DNA from: Cladorhizidae sp. MBARI D1340-BT2
Lineage: Eukaryota; Porifera; Demospongiae; Poecilosclerida; Cladorhizidae
Assembly (NCBI GenBank): GCA_028752905.1
Contig: JAQNBH010000020.1
Location: forward strand, 992,001-1,056,000
Reading direction: 5' to 3'
Length of the DNA: 64,000 bases
Within the stretch, counting starts at the first letter, position 1. Each line of letters starts with the position of its first letter. A model generated the notes under the pieces. That model did not search any database and was not told the origin of the DNA. It saw only the letters and a list, made by a program, of their open reading frames with translations. The position numbers were made by a program, and so were the translations under genes. This document shows, one piece after another, positions 11,701-25,300 of this stretch.

Positions 11701-11799
11701 GATATATAGCTATTAAGATAGGTCTCTCCCTGTGCTCTCTGTTGATATCAAACATCCATAATATTCTGCACAATTCACTGTAATGGACTTGATATGATT
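2728..11799 (+). repeat. Units 4-13: tetramer/trimer higher-order repeats of A/B-hybrid and B units
   Basis: The units start at 2728, 3637, 4543, 5449, 6358, 7267, 8173, 9079, 9988 and 10894. Units 4, 7, 8 and 11 are 909-bp hybrids; the others are 906-bp B. Private variants show the higher-order copies. TCATGAG replaces TCTTGAG at 3320, 6950 and 9671. ATCCCCACC replaces ATCCACACC at 4088, 7718 and 10439. Both series have spacings of 3630 and then 2721 bp. So a four-unit block was duplicated, and then a three-unit register followed. Unit 4 alone has GTGATC instead of GCGATC (2979). Confidence 0.9.
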
Positions 11800-14700
11800 C
11801 GAATGATAGGTTTCATTATGTGTTCTCTATCTTGATATTTGCCCTAATTTGGTCTATAATATGTTTCTCATTTTTTCCCCAAAAATCTTGCTTTTTTGCC
11901 GTAAAGCTCATAACTTTTCTACACTTTATCCAAAAAAGATAATTTTTATATCACCGAATAGCCCTTCTAATTATCTGTCTTTTGTACGTGCCAATATTTT
12001 GTGTACTCTAAGTATTAGCAAGTTATGGTGATTTGAAGTGGTAAGGTTTGCGATCTTTCCTGGCGTTTTCCAGTTGCCAAAGCGGTGGCCTGCCAGTGAA
12101 AAACCACTACATTTATTGATAATCTGTTGACATGTTGCAGATAAGGACCTTCTCTATCAGTTGACAAAATCTGGCACTTTGGTCTTGTTAATTAGGGCAG
12201 TTATGAATTGTAATCTTACTTGATGCTAAACATGTTAGCTTCGTAGATTATCCACACCACTGAATAGACTTGATGTATAGCTATTAAGATAGGACTCTCT
12301 AAGTGCTCTCTCTTGATACCAAACATCCATATATTCTGCACACTTCACTGTAATGGACTTGCAAGATAGGTATCTCTCAGTGTTCTCTATCTTGAGCTAA
12401 ACATGTTAGCTTCATAGATTCTCCACACTTCACTGAATAGAGTTGATATATAGCTCTAAAGGTAGGCCTCTCTCTGTTCTCTCTCTTGATACCAAACATC
12501 CGTATATTCTGCATACATAGAATCACAAGATAGGTTTCTCTATGTGTTATCTATCTTGATGCTAAACAGGTTAGCTTCATAGATTCTCCACACTTCACTG
12601 TATAAACTTGATATATAGCTATTAAGATAGGTCTCTCCCTGTGCTCTCTGTTGATATCAAACATCCATAATATTCTGCACACTTCACTGTAATGGACTTG
12701 ATATGATTCGAATGATAGGTTTCATTATGTGTTCTCTATCTTGATATTTGCCCTAATTTGGTCTATATGTTTCTCATTTCCCCCCAAAAAATCTTGTTAT
12801 TTTGCCGTAAAGCTCATAACTTTTTTACACTTTACCCCAAAAAGAAAATTTTTATATCACCGAATAGCCCTTCTAATTATCTGTCTTTTGTACGTGCCAA
12901 AATTTTGTGTACTCTAAGTATTAGCAAGTTATGGTGATTTGAAGTGGTAAGGTTTGCGATCTTTCCTGGCGTTTTCCAGTTGCCAAAGCGGTGGCCTGCC
13001 AGTGAAAAACCACTACATTTATTGATAATCTGTTGACATGTTGCAGATAAGGACCTTCTCTATCAGTTGACAAAATCTGGCACTTTGGTCTTGTTAATTA
13101 GGGCAGTTATGAATTGTAATCTTACTTGATGCTAAACATGTTAGCTTCGTAGATTATCCACACCACTGAATATACTTGATGTATAGCTATTAAGATAGGA
13201 CTCTCTAAGTGCTCTCTCTTGATACCAAACATCCATATATTCTGCACACTTCACTGTAATGGACTTGCAAGATAGGTATCTCTCAGTGTTCTCTATCTTG
13301 AGCTAAACATGTTAGCTTCATAGATTCTCCACACTTCACTGAATAGAGTTGATATATAGCTCTAAAGGTAGGCCTCTCTCTGTTCTCTCTCTTGATACCA
13401 AACATCCGTATATTCTGCATACATAGAATCACAAGATAGGTTTCTCTATGTGTTCTCTATCTTGATGCTAAACAGGTTAGCTTCATAGATTCTCCACACT
13501 TCACTGTATAAACTTGATATATAGCTATTAAGATAGGTCTCTCCCTGTGCTCTCTGTTGATATCAAACATCCATAATATTCTGCACAATTCACTGTAATG
13601 GACTTGATATGATTCGAATGATAGGTTTCATTATGTGTTCTCTATCTTGATATTTGCCCTAATTTGGTCTCTAATATGTTTCTCATTTTCCCCCAAAAAA
13701 TCTTGCTTTTTTGCCGTAAAGCTCATAACTTTTCTACACTTTATCCAAAAAAGATAATTTTTATATCACCGAATAGCCCTTCTAATTATCTGTCTTTTGT
13801 ACGTGCCAATATTTTGTGTACTCTAAGTATTAGCAAGTTATGGTGATTTGAAGTGGTAAGGTTTGCGATCTTTCCTGGCGTTTTCCAGTTGCCAAAGCGG
13901 TGGCCTGCCAGTGAAAAACCACTACATTTATTGATAATCTGTTGACATGTTGCAGATAAGGACCTTCTCTATCAGTTGACAAAATCTGGCACTTTGGTCT
14001 TGTTAATTAGGGCAGTTATGAATTGTAATCTTACTTGATGCTAAACATGTTAGCTTCGTAGATTATCCACACCACTGAATAGACTTGATGTATAGCTATT
14101 AAGATAGGACTCTCTAAGTGCTCTCTCTTGATACCAAACATCCATATATTCTGCACACTTCACTGTAATGGACTTGCAAGATAGGTATCTCTCAGTGTTC
14201 TCTATCTTGAGCTAAACATGTTAGCTTCATAGATTCTCCACACTTCACTGAATAGAGTTGATATATAGCTCTAAAGGTAGGCCTCTCTCTGTTCTCTCTC
14301 TTGATACCAAACATCCGTATATTCTGCATACATAGAATCACAAGATAGGTTTCTCTATGTGTTCTCTATCTTGATGCTAAACAGGTTAGCTTCATAGATT
14401 CTCCACACTTCACTGTATAAACTTGATATATAGCTATTAAGATAGGTCTCTCCCTGTGCTCTCTGTTGATATCAAACATCCATAATATTCTGCACAATTC
14501 ACTGTAATGGACTTGATATGATTCGAATGATAGGTTTCATTATGTGTTCTCTATCTTGATATTTGCCCTAATTTGGTCTATAATATGTTTCTCATTTTTC
14601 CCCCAAAAATCTTGCTTTTTTGCCGTAAAGCTCATAACTTTTCTACACTTTATCCAAAAAAGATAATTTTTATATCACCGAATAGCCCTTCTAATTATCT

Positions 14701-15432
14701 GTCTTTTGTACGTGCCAATATTTTGTGTACTCTAAGTATTAGCAAGTTATGGTGATTTGAAGTGGTAAGGTTTGCGATCTTTCCTGGCGTTTTCCAGTTG
14801 CCAAAGCGGTGGCCTGCCAGTGAAAAACCACTACATTTATTGATAATCTGTTGACATGTTGCAGATAAGGACCTTCTCTATCAGTTGACAAAATCTGGCA
14901 CTTTGGTCTTGTTAATTAGGGCAGTTATGAATTGTAATCTTACTTGATGCTAAACATGTTAGCTTCGTAGATTATCCACACCACTGAATAGACTTGATGT
15001 ATAGCTATTAAGATAGGACTCTCTAAGTGCTCTCTCTTGATACCAAACATCCATATATTCTGCACACTTCACTGTAATGGACTTGCAAGATAGGTATCTC
15101 TCAGTGTTCTCTATCTTGAGCTAAACATATTAGCTTCATAGATTCTCCACACTTCACTGAATAGAGTTGATATATAGCTCTAAAGGTAGGCCTCTCTCTG
15201 TTCTCTCTCTTGATACCAAACATCCGTATATTCTGCATACATAGAATCACAAGATAGGTTTCTCTATGTGTTATCTATCTTGATGCTAAACAGGTTAGCT
15301 TCATAGATTCTCCACACTTCACTGTATAAACTTGATATATAGCTATTAAGATAGGTCTCTCGCTGTGCTCTCTGTTGATATCAAACATCCATAATATTCT
15401 GCACACTTCACTGTAATGGACTTGATATGATT
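11800..15432 (+). repeat. Units 14-17, mixed A and B
   Basis: The units start at 11800 (A), 12709 (B), 13615 (A) and 14524 (A). Unit 15 has a T3C6A6 tract and a TTTTTTACAC variant. Unit 16 has TCTCTAATATG and T4C5A6. Unit 17 carries two private changes, at 15129 and 15362 (CCCTGTG to CGCTGTG). I see no clear higher-order period in this stretch. Confidence 0.93.
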
Positions 15433-15948
15433 CGAATGATAGGTTTCATTATGTGTTCTCTATCTTGATATTTGCCCTAATTTGGTCTATATGTTTCTCA
15501 TTTCCCCCCCAAAAATCTTGTTATTTTGCCGTAAAGCTCATAACTTTTCTACACTTTACCACAAAAAGAAAATTTTTATATCACCGAATAGCCCTTCTAA
15601 TTATCTGTCTTTTGTACGTGCCAAAATTTTGAGTACTCTAAGTATTAGCAAGTTATGGTGATTTGAAGTGGTAAGGTTTGCGATCTTATATAGCTCTAAA
15701 GGTAGGCCTCTCTCTGTTCTCTCTCTTGATACCAAACATCCGTATATTCTGCATACATAGAATCACAAGATAGGTTTCTCTATGTGTTCTCTATCTTGAT
15801 GCTAAACAGGTTAGCTTCATAGATTCTCCACACTTCACTGTATAAACTTGATATATAGCTATTAAGATAGGTCTCTCCCTGTGCTCTCTGTTGATATCAA
15901 ACATCCATAATATTCTGCACAATTCACTGTAATGGACTTGATATGATT
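15433..15948 (+). repeat. Unit 18, truncated by a 390-bp internal deletion (516 bp)
   Basis: The unit begins as type B (T3C7A5, no TAA) and runs normally to GCGATCTT, ending at 15687. It then jumps to ATATAGCTCTAAAGG in half IIa. Compared with the reference this removes the equivalents of 259-648, that is the GC-rich islet, the end of the unique segment, sub-repeat I and part of IIa. One base (T) of microhomology is visible at the junction. Before the break it has CCACAAAAAG (15561) and TTTTGAGTAC (15632); the latter is otherwise a C2 variant. Confidence 0.95.
15687..15688. other. Deletion junction inside unit 18
   Basis: The left sequence GCGATCTT comes from the edge of the GC-rich islet and the right sequence ATATAGCTC from sub-repeat II. 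The two source sites are unrelated, so this is not an in-register exchange between repeats. It looks like end joining or a replication slip. Confidence 0.9.
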
Positions 15949-17766
15949 CGAATGATAGGTTTCATTATGTGTTCTCTATCTTGATATTTGCCCTAATTTG
16001 GTCTATAATATGTTTCTCATTTTTTCCCCAAAAATCTTGCTTTTTTGCCGTAAAGCTCATAACTTTTCTACACTTTATCCAAAAAAGATAATTTTTATAT
16101 CACCGAATAGCCCTTCTAATTATATGTCTTTTGTACGTGCCAATATTTTGTGTACTCTAAGTATTAGCAAGTTATGGTGATTTGAAGTGGTAAGGTTTGC
16201 GATCTTTCCTGGCGTTTTCCAGTTGCCAAAGCGGTGGCCTGCCAGTGAAAAACCACTACATTTATTGATAATCTGTTGACATGTTGCAGATAAGGACCTT
16301 CTCTATCAGTTGACAAAATCTGGCACTTTGGTCTTGTTAATTAGGGCAGTTATGAATTGTAATCTTACTTGATGCTAAACATGTTAGCTTCGTAGATTAT
16401 CCACACCACTGAATAGACTTGATGTATAGCTATTAAGATAGGACTCTCTAAGTGCTCTCTCTTGATACCAAACAACCATATATTCTGCACACTTCACTGT
16501 AATGGACTTGCAAGATAGGTATCTCTCAGTGTTCTCTATCTTGAGCTAAACATGTTAGCTTCATAGATTCTCCACACTTCACTGAATAGAGTTGATATAT
16601 AGCTCTAAAGGTAGGCCTCTCTCTGTTCTCTCTCTTGATACCAAACATCCGTATATTCTGCATACATAGAATCACAAGATAGGTTTCTCTATGTGTTCTC
16701 TATCTTGATGCTAAATAGGTTAGCTTCATAGATTCTCCACACTTCACTGTATAAACTTGATATATAGCTATTAAGATAGGTCTCTCCCTGTGCTCTCTGT
16801 TGATATCAAACATCCATAATATTCTGCACAATTCACTGTAATGGACTTGATATGATTCGAATGATAGGTTTCATTATGTGTTCTCTATCTTGATATTTGC
16901 CCTAATTTGGTCTATAATATGTTTCTCATTTTTTCCCCAAAAATCTTGCTTTTTTGCCGTAAAGCTCATAACTTTTCTACACTTTATCCAAAAAAGATAA
17001 TTTTTATATCACCGAATAGCCCTTCTAATTATCTGTCTTTTGTACGTGCCAATATTTTGTGTACTCTAAGTATTAGCAAGTTATGGTGATTTGAAGTGGT
17101 AAGGTTTGCGATCTTTCCTGGCGTTTTCCAGTTGCCAAAGCGGTGGCCTGCCAGTGAAAAACCACTACATTTATTGATAATCTGTTGACATGTTGCAGAT
17201 AAGGACCTTCTCTATCAGTTGACAAAATCTGGCACTTTGGTCTTGTTAATTAGGGCAGTTATGAATTGTAATCTTACTTGATGCTAAACATGTTAGCTTC
17301 GTAGATTATCCACACCACTGAATAGACTTGATGTATAGCTATTAAGATAGGACTCTCTAAGTGCTCTCTCTTGATACCAAACATCCATATATTCTGCACA
17401 CTTCACTGTAATGGACTTGCAAGATAGGTATCTCTCAGTGTTCTCTATCTTGAGCTAAACATGTTAGCTTCATAGATTCTCCACACTTCACTGAATAGAG
17501 TTGATATATAGCTCTAAAGGTAGGCCTCTCTCTGTTCTCTCTCTTGATACCAAACATCCGTATATTCTGCATACATAGAATCACAAGATAGGTTTCTCTA
17601 TGTGTTCTCTATCTTGATGCTAAACAGGTTAGCTTCATAGATTCTCCACACTTCACTGTATAAACTTGATATATAGCTATTAAGATAGGTCTCTCCCTGT
17701 GCTCTCTGTTGATATCAAACATCCATAATATTCTGCACAATTCACTGTAATGGACTTGATATGATT
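15949..17766 (+). repeat. Units 19-20, type A
   Basis: The units start at 15949 and 16858. Both have T6C4A5. Unit 19, next to the truncated unit, has three changes I did not see in other copies: ATATGTC at 16124, AACAACC at 16475 and CTAAATAGG at 16716. Unit 20 shows none that I noticed. Confidence 0.94.
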
Positions 17767-20700
17767 CGAATGATAGGTTTCATTATGTGTTCTCTATCTT
17801 GATATTTGCCCTAATTTGGTCTATAATATGTTTCTCATTTTTTCCCCAAAAATCTTGCTTTTTTGCCGTAAAGCTCATAACTTTTCTACACTTTATCCAA
17901 AAAAGATAATTTTTATATCACCGAATAGCCCTTCTAATTATCTGTCTTTTGTACGTGCCAAAATTTTGTGTACTCTAAGTATTAGCAAGTTATGGTGATT
18001 TGAAGTGGTAAGGTTTGCGATCTTTCCTGGCGTTTTCCAGTTGCCAAAGCGGTGGCCTGCCAGTGAAAAACCACTACATTTATTGATAATCTGTTGACAT
18101 GTTGCAGATAAGGACCTTCTCTATCAGTTGACAAAATCTGGCACTTTGGTCTTGTTAATTAGGGCAGTTATGAATTGTAATCTTACTTGATGCTAAACAT
18201 GTTAGCTTCGTAGATTATCCACACCACTGAATAGACTTGATGTATAGCTATTAAGATAGGACTCTCTAAGTGCTCTCTCTTGATACCAAACATCCATATA
18301 TTCTGCACACTTCACTGTAATGGACTTGCAAGATAGGTATCTCTCAGTGTTCTCTATCTTGAGCTAAACATGTTAGCTTCATAGATTCTCCACACTTCAC
18401 TGAATAGAGTTGATATATAGCTCTAAAGGTAGGCCTCTCTCTGTTCTCTCTCTTGATACCAAACATCCGTATATTCTGCATACATAGAATCACAAGATAG
18501 GTTTCTCTATGTGTTCTCTATCTTGATGCTAAACAGGTTAGCTTCATAGATTCTCCACACTTCACTGTATAAACTTGATATATAGCTATTAAGATAGGTC
18601 TCTCCCTGTGCTCTCTGTTGATATCAAACATCCATAATATTCTGCACACTTCACTGTAATGGACTTGATATGATTCGAATGATAGGTTTCATTATGTGTT
18701 CTCTATCTTGATATTTGCCCTAATTTGGTCTATATGTTTCTCATTTCCCCCCCAAAAATCTTGTTATTTTGCCGTAAAGCTCATAACTTTTCTACACTTT
18801 ACCCCAAAAAGAAAATTTTTATATCACCGAATAGCCCTTCTAATTATCTGTCTTTTGTACGTGCCAATATTTTGTGTACTCTAAGTATTAGCAAGTTATG
18901 GTGATTTGAAGTGGTAAGGTTTGCGATCTTTCCTGGCGTTTTCCAGTTGCCAAAGCGGTGGCCTGCCAGTGAAAAACCACTACATTTATTGATAATCTGT
19001 TGACATGTTGCAGATAAGGACCTTCTCTATCAGTTGACAAAATCTGGCACTTTGGTCTTGTTAATTAGGGCAGTTATGAATTGTAATCTTACTTGATGCT
19101 AAACATGTTAGCTTCGTAGATTATCCACACCACTGAATAGACTTGATGTATAGCTATTAAGATAGGACTCTCTAAGTGCTCTCTCTTGATACCAAACATC
19201 CATATATTCTGCACACTTCACTGTAATGGACTTGCAAGATAGGTATCTCTCAGTGTTCTCTATCTTGAGCTAAACATGTTAGCTTCATAGATTCTCCACA
19301 CTTCACTGAATAGAGTTGATATATAGCTCTAAAGGTAGGCCTCTCTCTGTTCTCTCTCTTGATACCAAACATCCGTATATTCTGCATACATAGAATCACA
19401 AGATAGGTTTCTCTATGTGTTCTCTATCTTGATGCTAAACAGGTTAGCTTCATAGATTCTCCACACTTCACTGTATAAACTTGATATATAGCTATTAAGA
19501 TAGGTCTCTCCCTGTGCTCTCTGTTGATATCAAACATCCATAATATTCTGCACAATTCACTGTAATGGACTTGATATGATTCGAATGATAGGTTTCATTA
19601 TGTGTTCTCTATCTTGATATTTGCCCTAATTTGGTCTATAATATGTTTCTCATTTTTTCCCCAAAAATCTTGCTTTTTTGCCGTAAAGCTCATAACTTTT
19701 CTACACTTTATCCAAAAAAGATAATTTTTATATCACCGAATAGCCCTTCTAATTATCTGTCTTTTGTACGTGCCAAAATTTTGTGTACTCTAAGTATTAG
19801 CAAGTTATGGTGATTTGAAGTGGTAAGGTTTGCGATCTTTCCTGGCGTTTTCCAGTTGCCAAAGCGGTGGCCTGCCAGTGAAAAACCACTACATTTATTG
19901 ATAATCTGTTGACATGTTGCAGATAAGGACCTTCTCTATCAGTTGACAAAATCTGGCACTTTGGTCTTGTTAATTAGGGCAGTTATGAATTGTAATCTTA
20001 CTTGATGCTAAACATGTTAGCTTCGTAGATTATCCACACCACTGAATAGACTTGATGTATAGCTATTAAGATAGGACTCTCTAAGTGCTCTCTCTTGATA
20101 CCAAACATCCATATATTCTGCACACTTCACTGTAATGGACTTGCAAGATAGGTATCTCTCAGTGTTCTCTATCTTGAGCTAAACATGTTAGCTTCATAGA
20201 TTCTCCACACTTCACTGAATAGAGTTGATATATAGCTCTAAAGGTAGGCCTCTCTCTGTTCTCTCTCTTGATACCAAACATCCGTATATTCTGCATACAT
20301 AGAATCACAAGATAGGTTTCTCTATGTGTTCTCTATCTTGATGCTAAACAGGTTAGCTTCATAGATTCTCCACACTTCACTGTATAAACTTGATATATAG
20401 CTATTAAGATAGGTCTCTCCCTGTGCTCTCTGTTGATATCAAACATCCATAATATTCTGCACACTTCACTGTAATGGACTTGATATGATTCGAATGATAG
20501 GTTTCATTATGTGTTCTCTATCTTGATATTTGCCCTAATTTGGTCTATATGTTTCTCATTTCCCCCCCAAAAATCTTGTTATTTTGCCGTAAAGCTCATA
20601 ACTTTTCTACACTTTACCCCAAAAAGAAAATTTTTATATCACCGAATAGCCCTTCTAATTATCTGTCTTTTGTACGTGCCAATATTTTGTGTACTCTAAG

Positions 20701-21396
20701 TATTAGCAAGTTATGGTGATTTGAAGTGGTAAGGTTTGCGATCTTTCCTGGCGTTTTCCAGTTGCCAAAGCGGTGGCCTGCCAGTGAAAAACCACTACAT
20801 TTATTGATAATCTGTTGACATGTTGCAGATAAGGACCTTCTCTATCAGTTGACAAAATCTGGCACTTTGGTCTTGTTAATTAGGGCAGTTATGAATTGTA
20901 ATCTTACTTGATGCTAAACATGTTAGCTTCGTAGATTATCCACACCACTGAATAGACTTGATGTATAGCTATTAAGATAGGACTCTCTAAGTGCTCTCTC
21001 TTGATACCAAACATCCATATATTCTGCACACTTCACTGTAATGGACTTGCAATATAGATATCTCTCAGTGTTCTCTATCTTGAGCTAAACATGTTAGCTT
21101 CATAGATTCTCCACACTTCACTGAATAGAGTTGATATATAGCTCTAAAGGTAGGCCTCTCTCTGTTCTCTCTCTTGATACCAAACATCCGTATATTCTGC
21201 ATACATAGAATCACAAGATAGGTTTCTCTATGTGTTCTCTATCTTGATGCTAAACAGGTTAGCTTCATAGATTCTCCACACTTCACTGTATAAACTTGAT
21301 ATATAGCTATTAAGATAGGTCTCTCCCTGTGCTCTCTGTTGATATCAAACATCCATAATATTCTGCACAATTCACTGTAATGGACTTGATATGATT
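17767..21396 (+). repeat. Units 21-24: two copies of an A-B dimer (period 1815 bp)
   Basis: The units start at 17767 (A), 18676 (B), 19582 (A) and 20491 (B). Both A units combine a T6C4 head with GCCAAAATTTTG, which is usually a B-side variant. Both B units have GCCAATATTTTG, usually an A-side variant. This shared reciprocal swap marks them as a duplicated dimer. Unit 24 also has a private AATATAGATATC change near 21054. Confidence 0.9.
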
Positions 21397-22305
21397 CGAA
21401 TGATAGGTTTCATTATGTGTTCTCTATCTTGATATTTGCCCTAATTTGGTCTATAATATGTTTCTCATTTTTTCCCCAAAAATCTTGCTTTTTTGCCGTA
21501 AAGCTCATAACTTTTCTACACTTTATCCAAAAAAGATAATTTTTATATCACCGAATAGCCCTTCTAATTATCTGTCTTTTGTACGTGCCAATATTTTGTG
21601 TACTCTAAGTATTAGCAAGTTATGGTGATTTGAAGTGGTAAGGTTTGCGATCTTTCCTGGCGTTTTCCAGTTGCCAAAGCGGTGGCCTGCCAGTGAAAAA
21701 CCACTACATTTATTGATAATCTGTTGACATGTTGCAGATAAGGACCTTCTCTATCAGTTGACAAAATCTGGCACTTTGGTCTTGTTAATTAGGGCAGTTA
21801 TGAATTGTAATCTTACTTGATGCTAAACATGTTAGCTTCGTAGATTATCCACACCACTGAATAGACTTGATGTATAGCTATTAAGATAGGACTCTCTAAG
21901 TGCTCTCTCTTGATACCAAACATCCATATATTCTCCACACTTCACTGTAATGGACTTGCAAGATAGGTATCTCTCAGTGTTCTCTATCTTGAGCTAAACA
22001 TGTTAGCTTCATAGATTCTCCACACTTCACTGAATAGAGTTGATATATAGCTCTAAAGGTAGGCCTCTCTCTGTTCTCTCTCTTGATACCAAACATCCGT
22101 ATATTCTGCATACATAGAATCACAAGATAGGTTTCTCTATGTGTTCTCTATCTTGATGCTAAACAGGTTAGCTTCATAGATTCTCCACACTTCACTGTAT
22201 AAACTTGATATATAGCTATTAAGATAGGTCTCTCCCTGTGCTCTCTGTTGATATCAAACATCCATAATATTCTGCACAATTCACTGTAATGGACTTGATA
22301 TGATT
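21397..22305 (+). repeat. Unit 25, single type A between dimer blocks
   Basis: This is a 909-bp unit with T6C4A5. It has a private TTCTCCACAC near 21935, where other copies have TTCTGCACAC. It breaks the A-B alternation between the dimer block before it and the one after it. Confidence 0.93.
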
Positions 22306-25300
22306 CGAATGATAGGTTTCATTATGTGTTCTCTATCTTGATATTTGCCCTAATTTGGTCTATAATATGTTTCTCATTTTTCCCCCAAAAATCTTGCTTT
22401 TTTGCCGTAAAGCTCATAACTTTTCTACACTTTATCCAAAAAAGATAATTTTTATATCACCGAATAGCCCTTCTAATTATCTGTCTTTTGTACGTGCCAA
22501 TATTTTGTGTACTCTAAGTATTAGCAAGTTATGGTGATTTGAAGTGGTAAGGTTTGCGATCTTTCCTGGCGTTTTCCAGTTGCCAAAGCGGTGGCCTGCC
22601 AGTGAAAAACCACTACATTTATTGATAATCTGTTGACATGTTGCAGATAAGGACCTTCTCTATCAGTTGACAAAATCTGGCACTTTGGTCTTGTTAATTA
22701 GGGCAGTTATGAATTGTAATCTTACTTGATGCTAAACATGTTAGCTTCGTAGATTATCCACACCACTGAATAGACTTGATGTATAGCTATTAAGATAGGA
22801 CTCTCTAAGTGCTCTCTCTTGATACCAAACATCCATATATTCTGCACACTTCACTGTAATGGACTTGCAAGATAGGTATCTCTCAGTGTTCTCTATCTTG
22901 AGCTAAACATGTTAGCTTCATAGATTCTCCACACTTCACTGAATAGAGTTGATATATAGCTCTAAAGGTAGGCCTCTCTCTGTTCTCTCTCTTGATACCA
23001 AACATCCGTATATTCTGCATACATAGAATCACAAGATAGGTTTCTCTATGTGTTATCTATCTTGATGCTAAACAGGTTAGCTTCATAGATTCTCCACACT
23101 TCAATGTATAAACTTGATATATAGCTATTAAGATAGGTCTCTCCCTGTGCTCTCTGTTGATATCAAACATCCATAATATTCTGCACACTTCACTGTAATG
23201 GACTTGATATGATTCGAATGATAGGTTTCATTATGTGTTCTCTATCTTGATATTTGCCCTAATTTGGTCTATATGTTTCTCATTTCCCCCCCAAAAATCT
23301 TGCTATTTTGCCGTAAAGCTCATAACTTTTCTACACTTTACCCCAAAAAGAAAATTTTTATATCACCGAATAGCCCTTCTAATTATCTGTCTTTTGTACG
23401 TGCCAAAATTTTGTGTACTCTAAGTATTAGCAAGTTATGGTGATTTGAAGTGGTAAGGTTTGCGATCTTTCCTGGCGTTTTCCAGTTGCCAAAGCGGTGG
23501 CCTGCCAGTGAAAAACCACTACATTTATTGATAATCTGTTGACATGTTGCAGATAAGGACCTTCTCTATCAGTTGACAAAATCTGGCACTTTGGTCTTGT
23601 TAATTAGGGCAGTTATGAATTGTAATCTTACTTGATGCTAAACATGTTAGCTTCGTAGATTATCCACACCACTGAATATACTTGATGTATAGCTATTAAG
23701 ATAGGACTCTCTAAGTGCTCTCTCTTGATACCAAACATCCATATATTCTGCACACTTCACTGTAATGGACTTGCAAGATAGGTATCTCTCAGTGTTCTCT
23801 ATCTTGAGCTAAACATGTTAGCTTCATAGATTCTCCACACTTCACTGAATAGAGTTGATATATAGCTCTAAAGGTAGGCCTCTCTCTGTTCTCTCTCTTG
23901 ATACCAAACATCCGTATATTCTGCATACATAGAATCACAAGATAGGTTTCTCTATGTGTTCTCTATCTTGATGCTAAACAGGTTAGCTTCATAGATTCTC
24001 CACACTTCACTGTATAAACTTGATATATAGCTATTAAGATAGGTCTCTCCCTGTGCTCTCTGTTGATATCAAACATCCATAATATTCTGCACAATTCACT
24101 GTAATGGACTTGATATGATTCGAATGATAGGTTTCATTATGTGTTCTCTATCTTGATATTTGCCCTAATTTGGTCTATAATATGTTTCTCATTTTCCCCC
24201 CAAAAATCTTGCTTTTTTGCCGTAAAGCTCATAACTTTTCTACACTTTATCCAAAAAAGATAATTTTTATATCACCGAATAGCCCTTCTAATTATCTGTC
24301 TTTTGTACGTGCCAATATTTTGTGTACTCTAAGTATTAGCAAGTTATGGTGATTTGAAGTGGTAAGGTTTGCGATCTTTCCTGGCGTTTTCCAGTTGCCA
24401 AAGCGGTGGCCTGCCAGTGAAAAACCACTACATTTATTGATAATCTGTTGACATGTTGCAGATAAGGACCTTCTCTATCAGTTGACAAAATCTGGCACTT
24501 TGGTCTTGTTAATTAGGGCAGTTATGAATTGTAATCTTACTTGATGCTAAACATGTTAGCTTCGTAGATTATCCACACCACTGAATAGACTTGATGTATA
24601 GCTATTAAGATAGGACTCTCTAAGTGCTCTCTCTTGATACCAAACATCCATATATTCTGCACACTTCACTGTAATGGACTTGCAAGATAGGTATCTCTCA
24701 GTGTTCTCTATCTTGAGCTAAACATGTTAGCTTCATAGATTCTCCACACTTCACTGAATAGAGTTGATATATAGCTCTAAAGGTAGGCCTATCTCTGTTC
24801 TCTCTCTTGATACCAAACATCCGTATATTCTGCATACATAGAATCACAAGATAGGTTTCTCTATGTGTTATCTATCTTGATGCTAAACAGGTTAGCTTCA
24901 TAGATTCTCCACACTTCACTGTATAAACTTGATATATAGCTATTAAGATAGGTCTCTCCCTGTGCTCTCTGTTGATATCAAACATCCATAATATTCTGCA
25001 CACTTCACTGTAATGGACTTGATATGATTCGAATGATAGGTTTCATTATGTGTTCTCTATCTTGATATTTGCCCTAATTTGGTCTATATGTTTCTCATTT
25101 CCCCCCCAAAAATCTTGTTATTTTGCCGTAAAGCTCATAACTTTTCTACACTTTACCCCAAAAAGAAAATTTTTATATCACCGAATAGCCCTTCTAATTA
25201 TCTGTCTTTTGTACGTGCCAAAATTTTGTGTACTCTAAGTATTAGCAAGTTATGGTGATTTGAAGTGGTAAGGTTTGCGATCTTTCCTGGCGTTTTCCAG

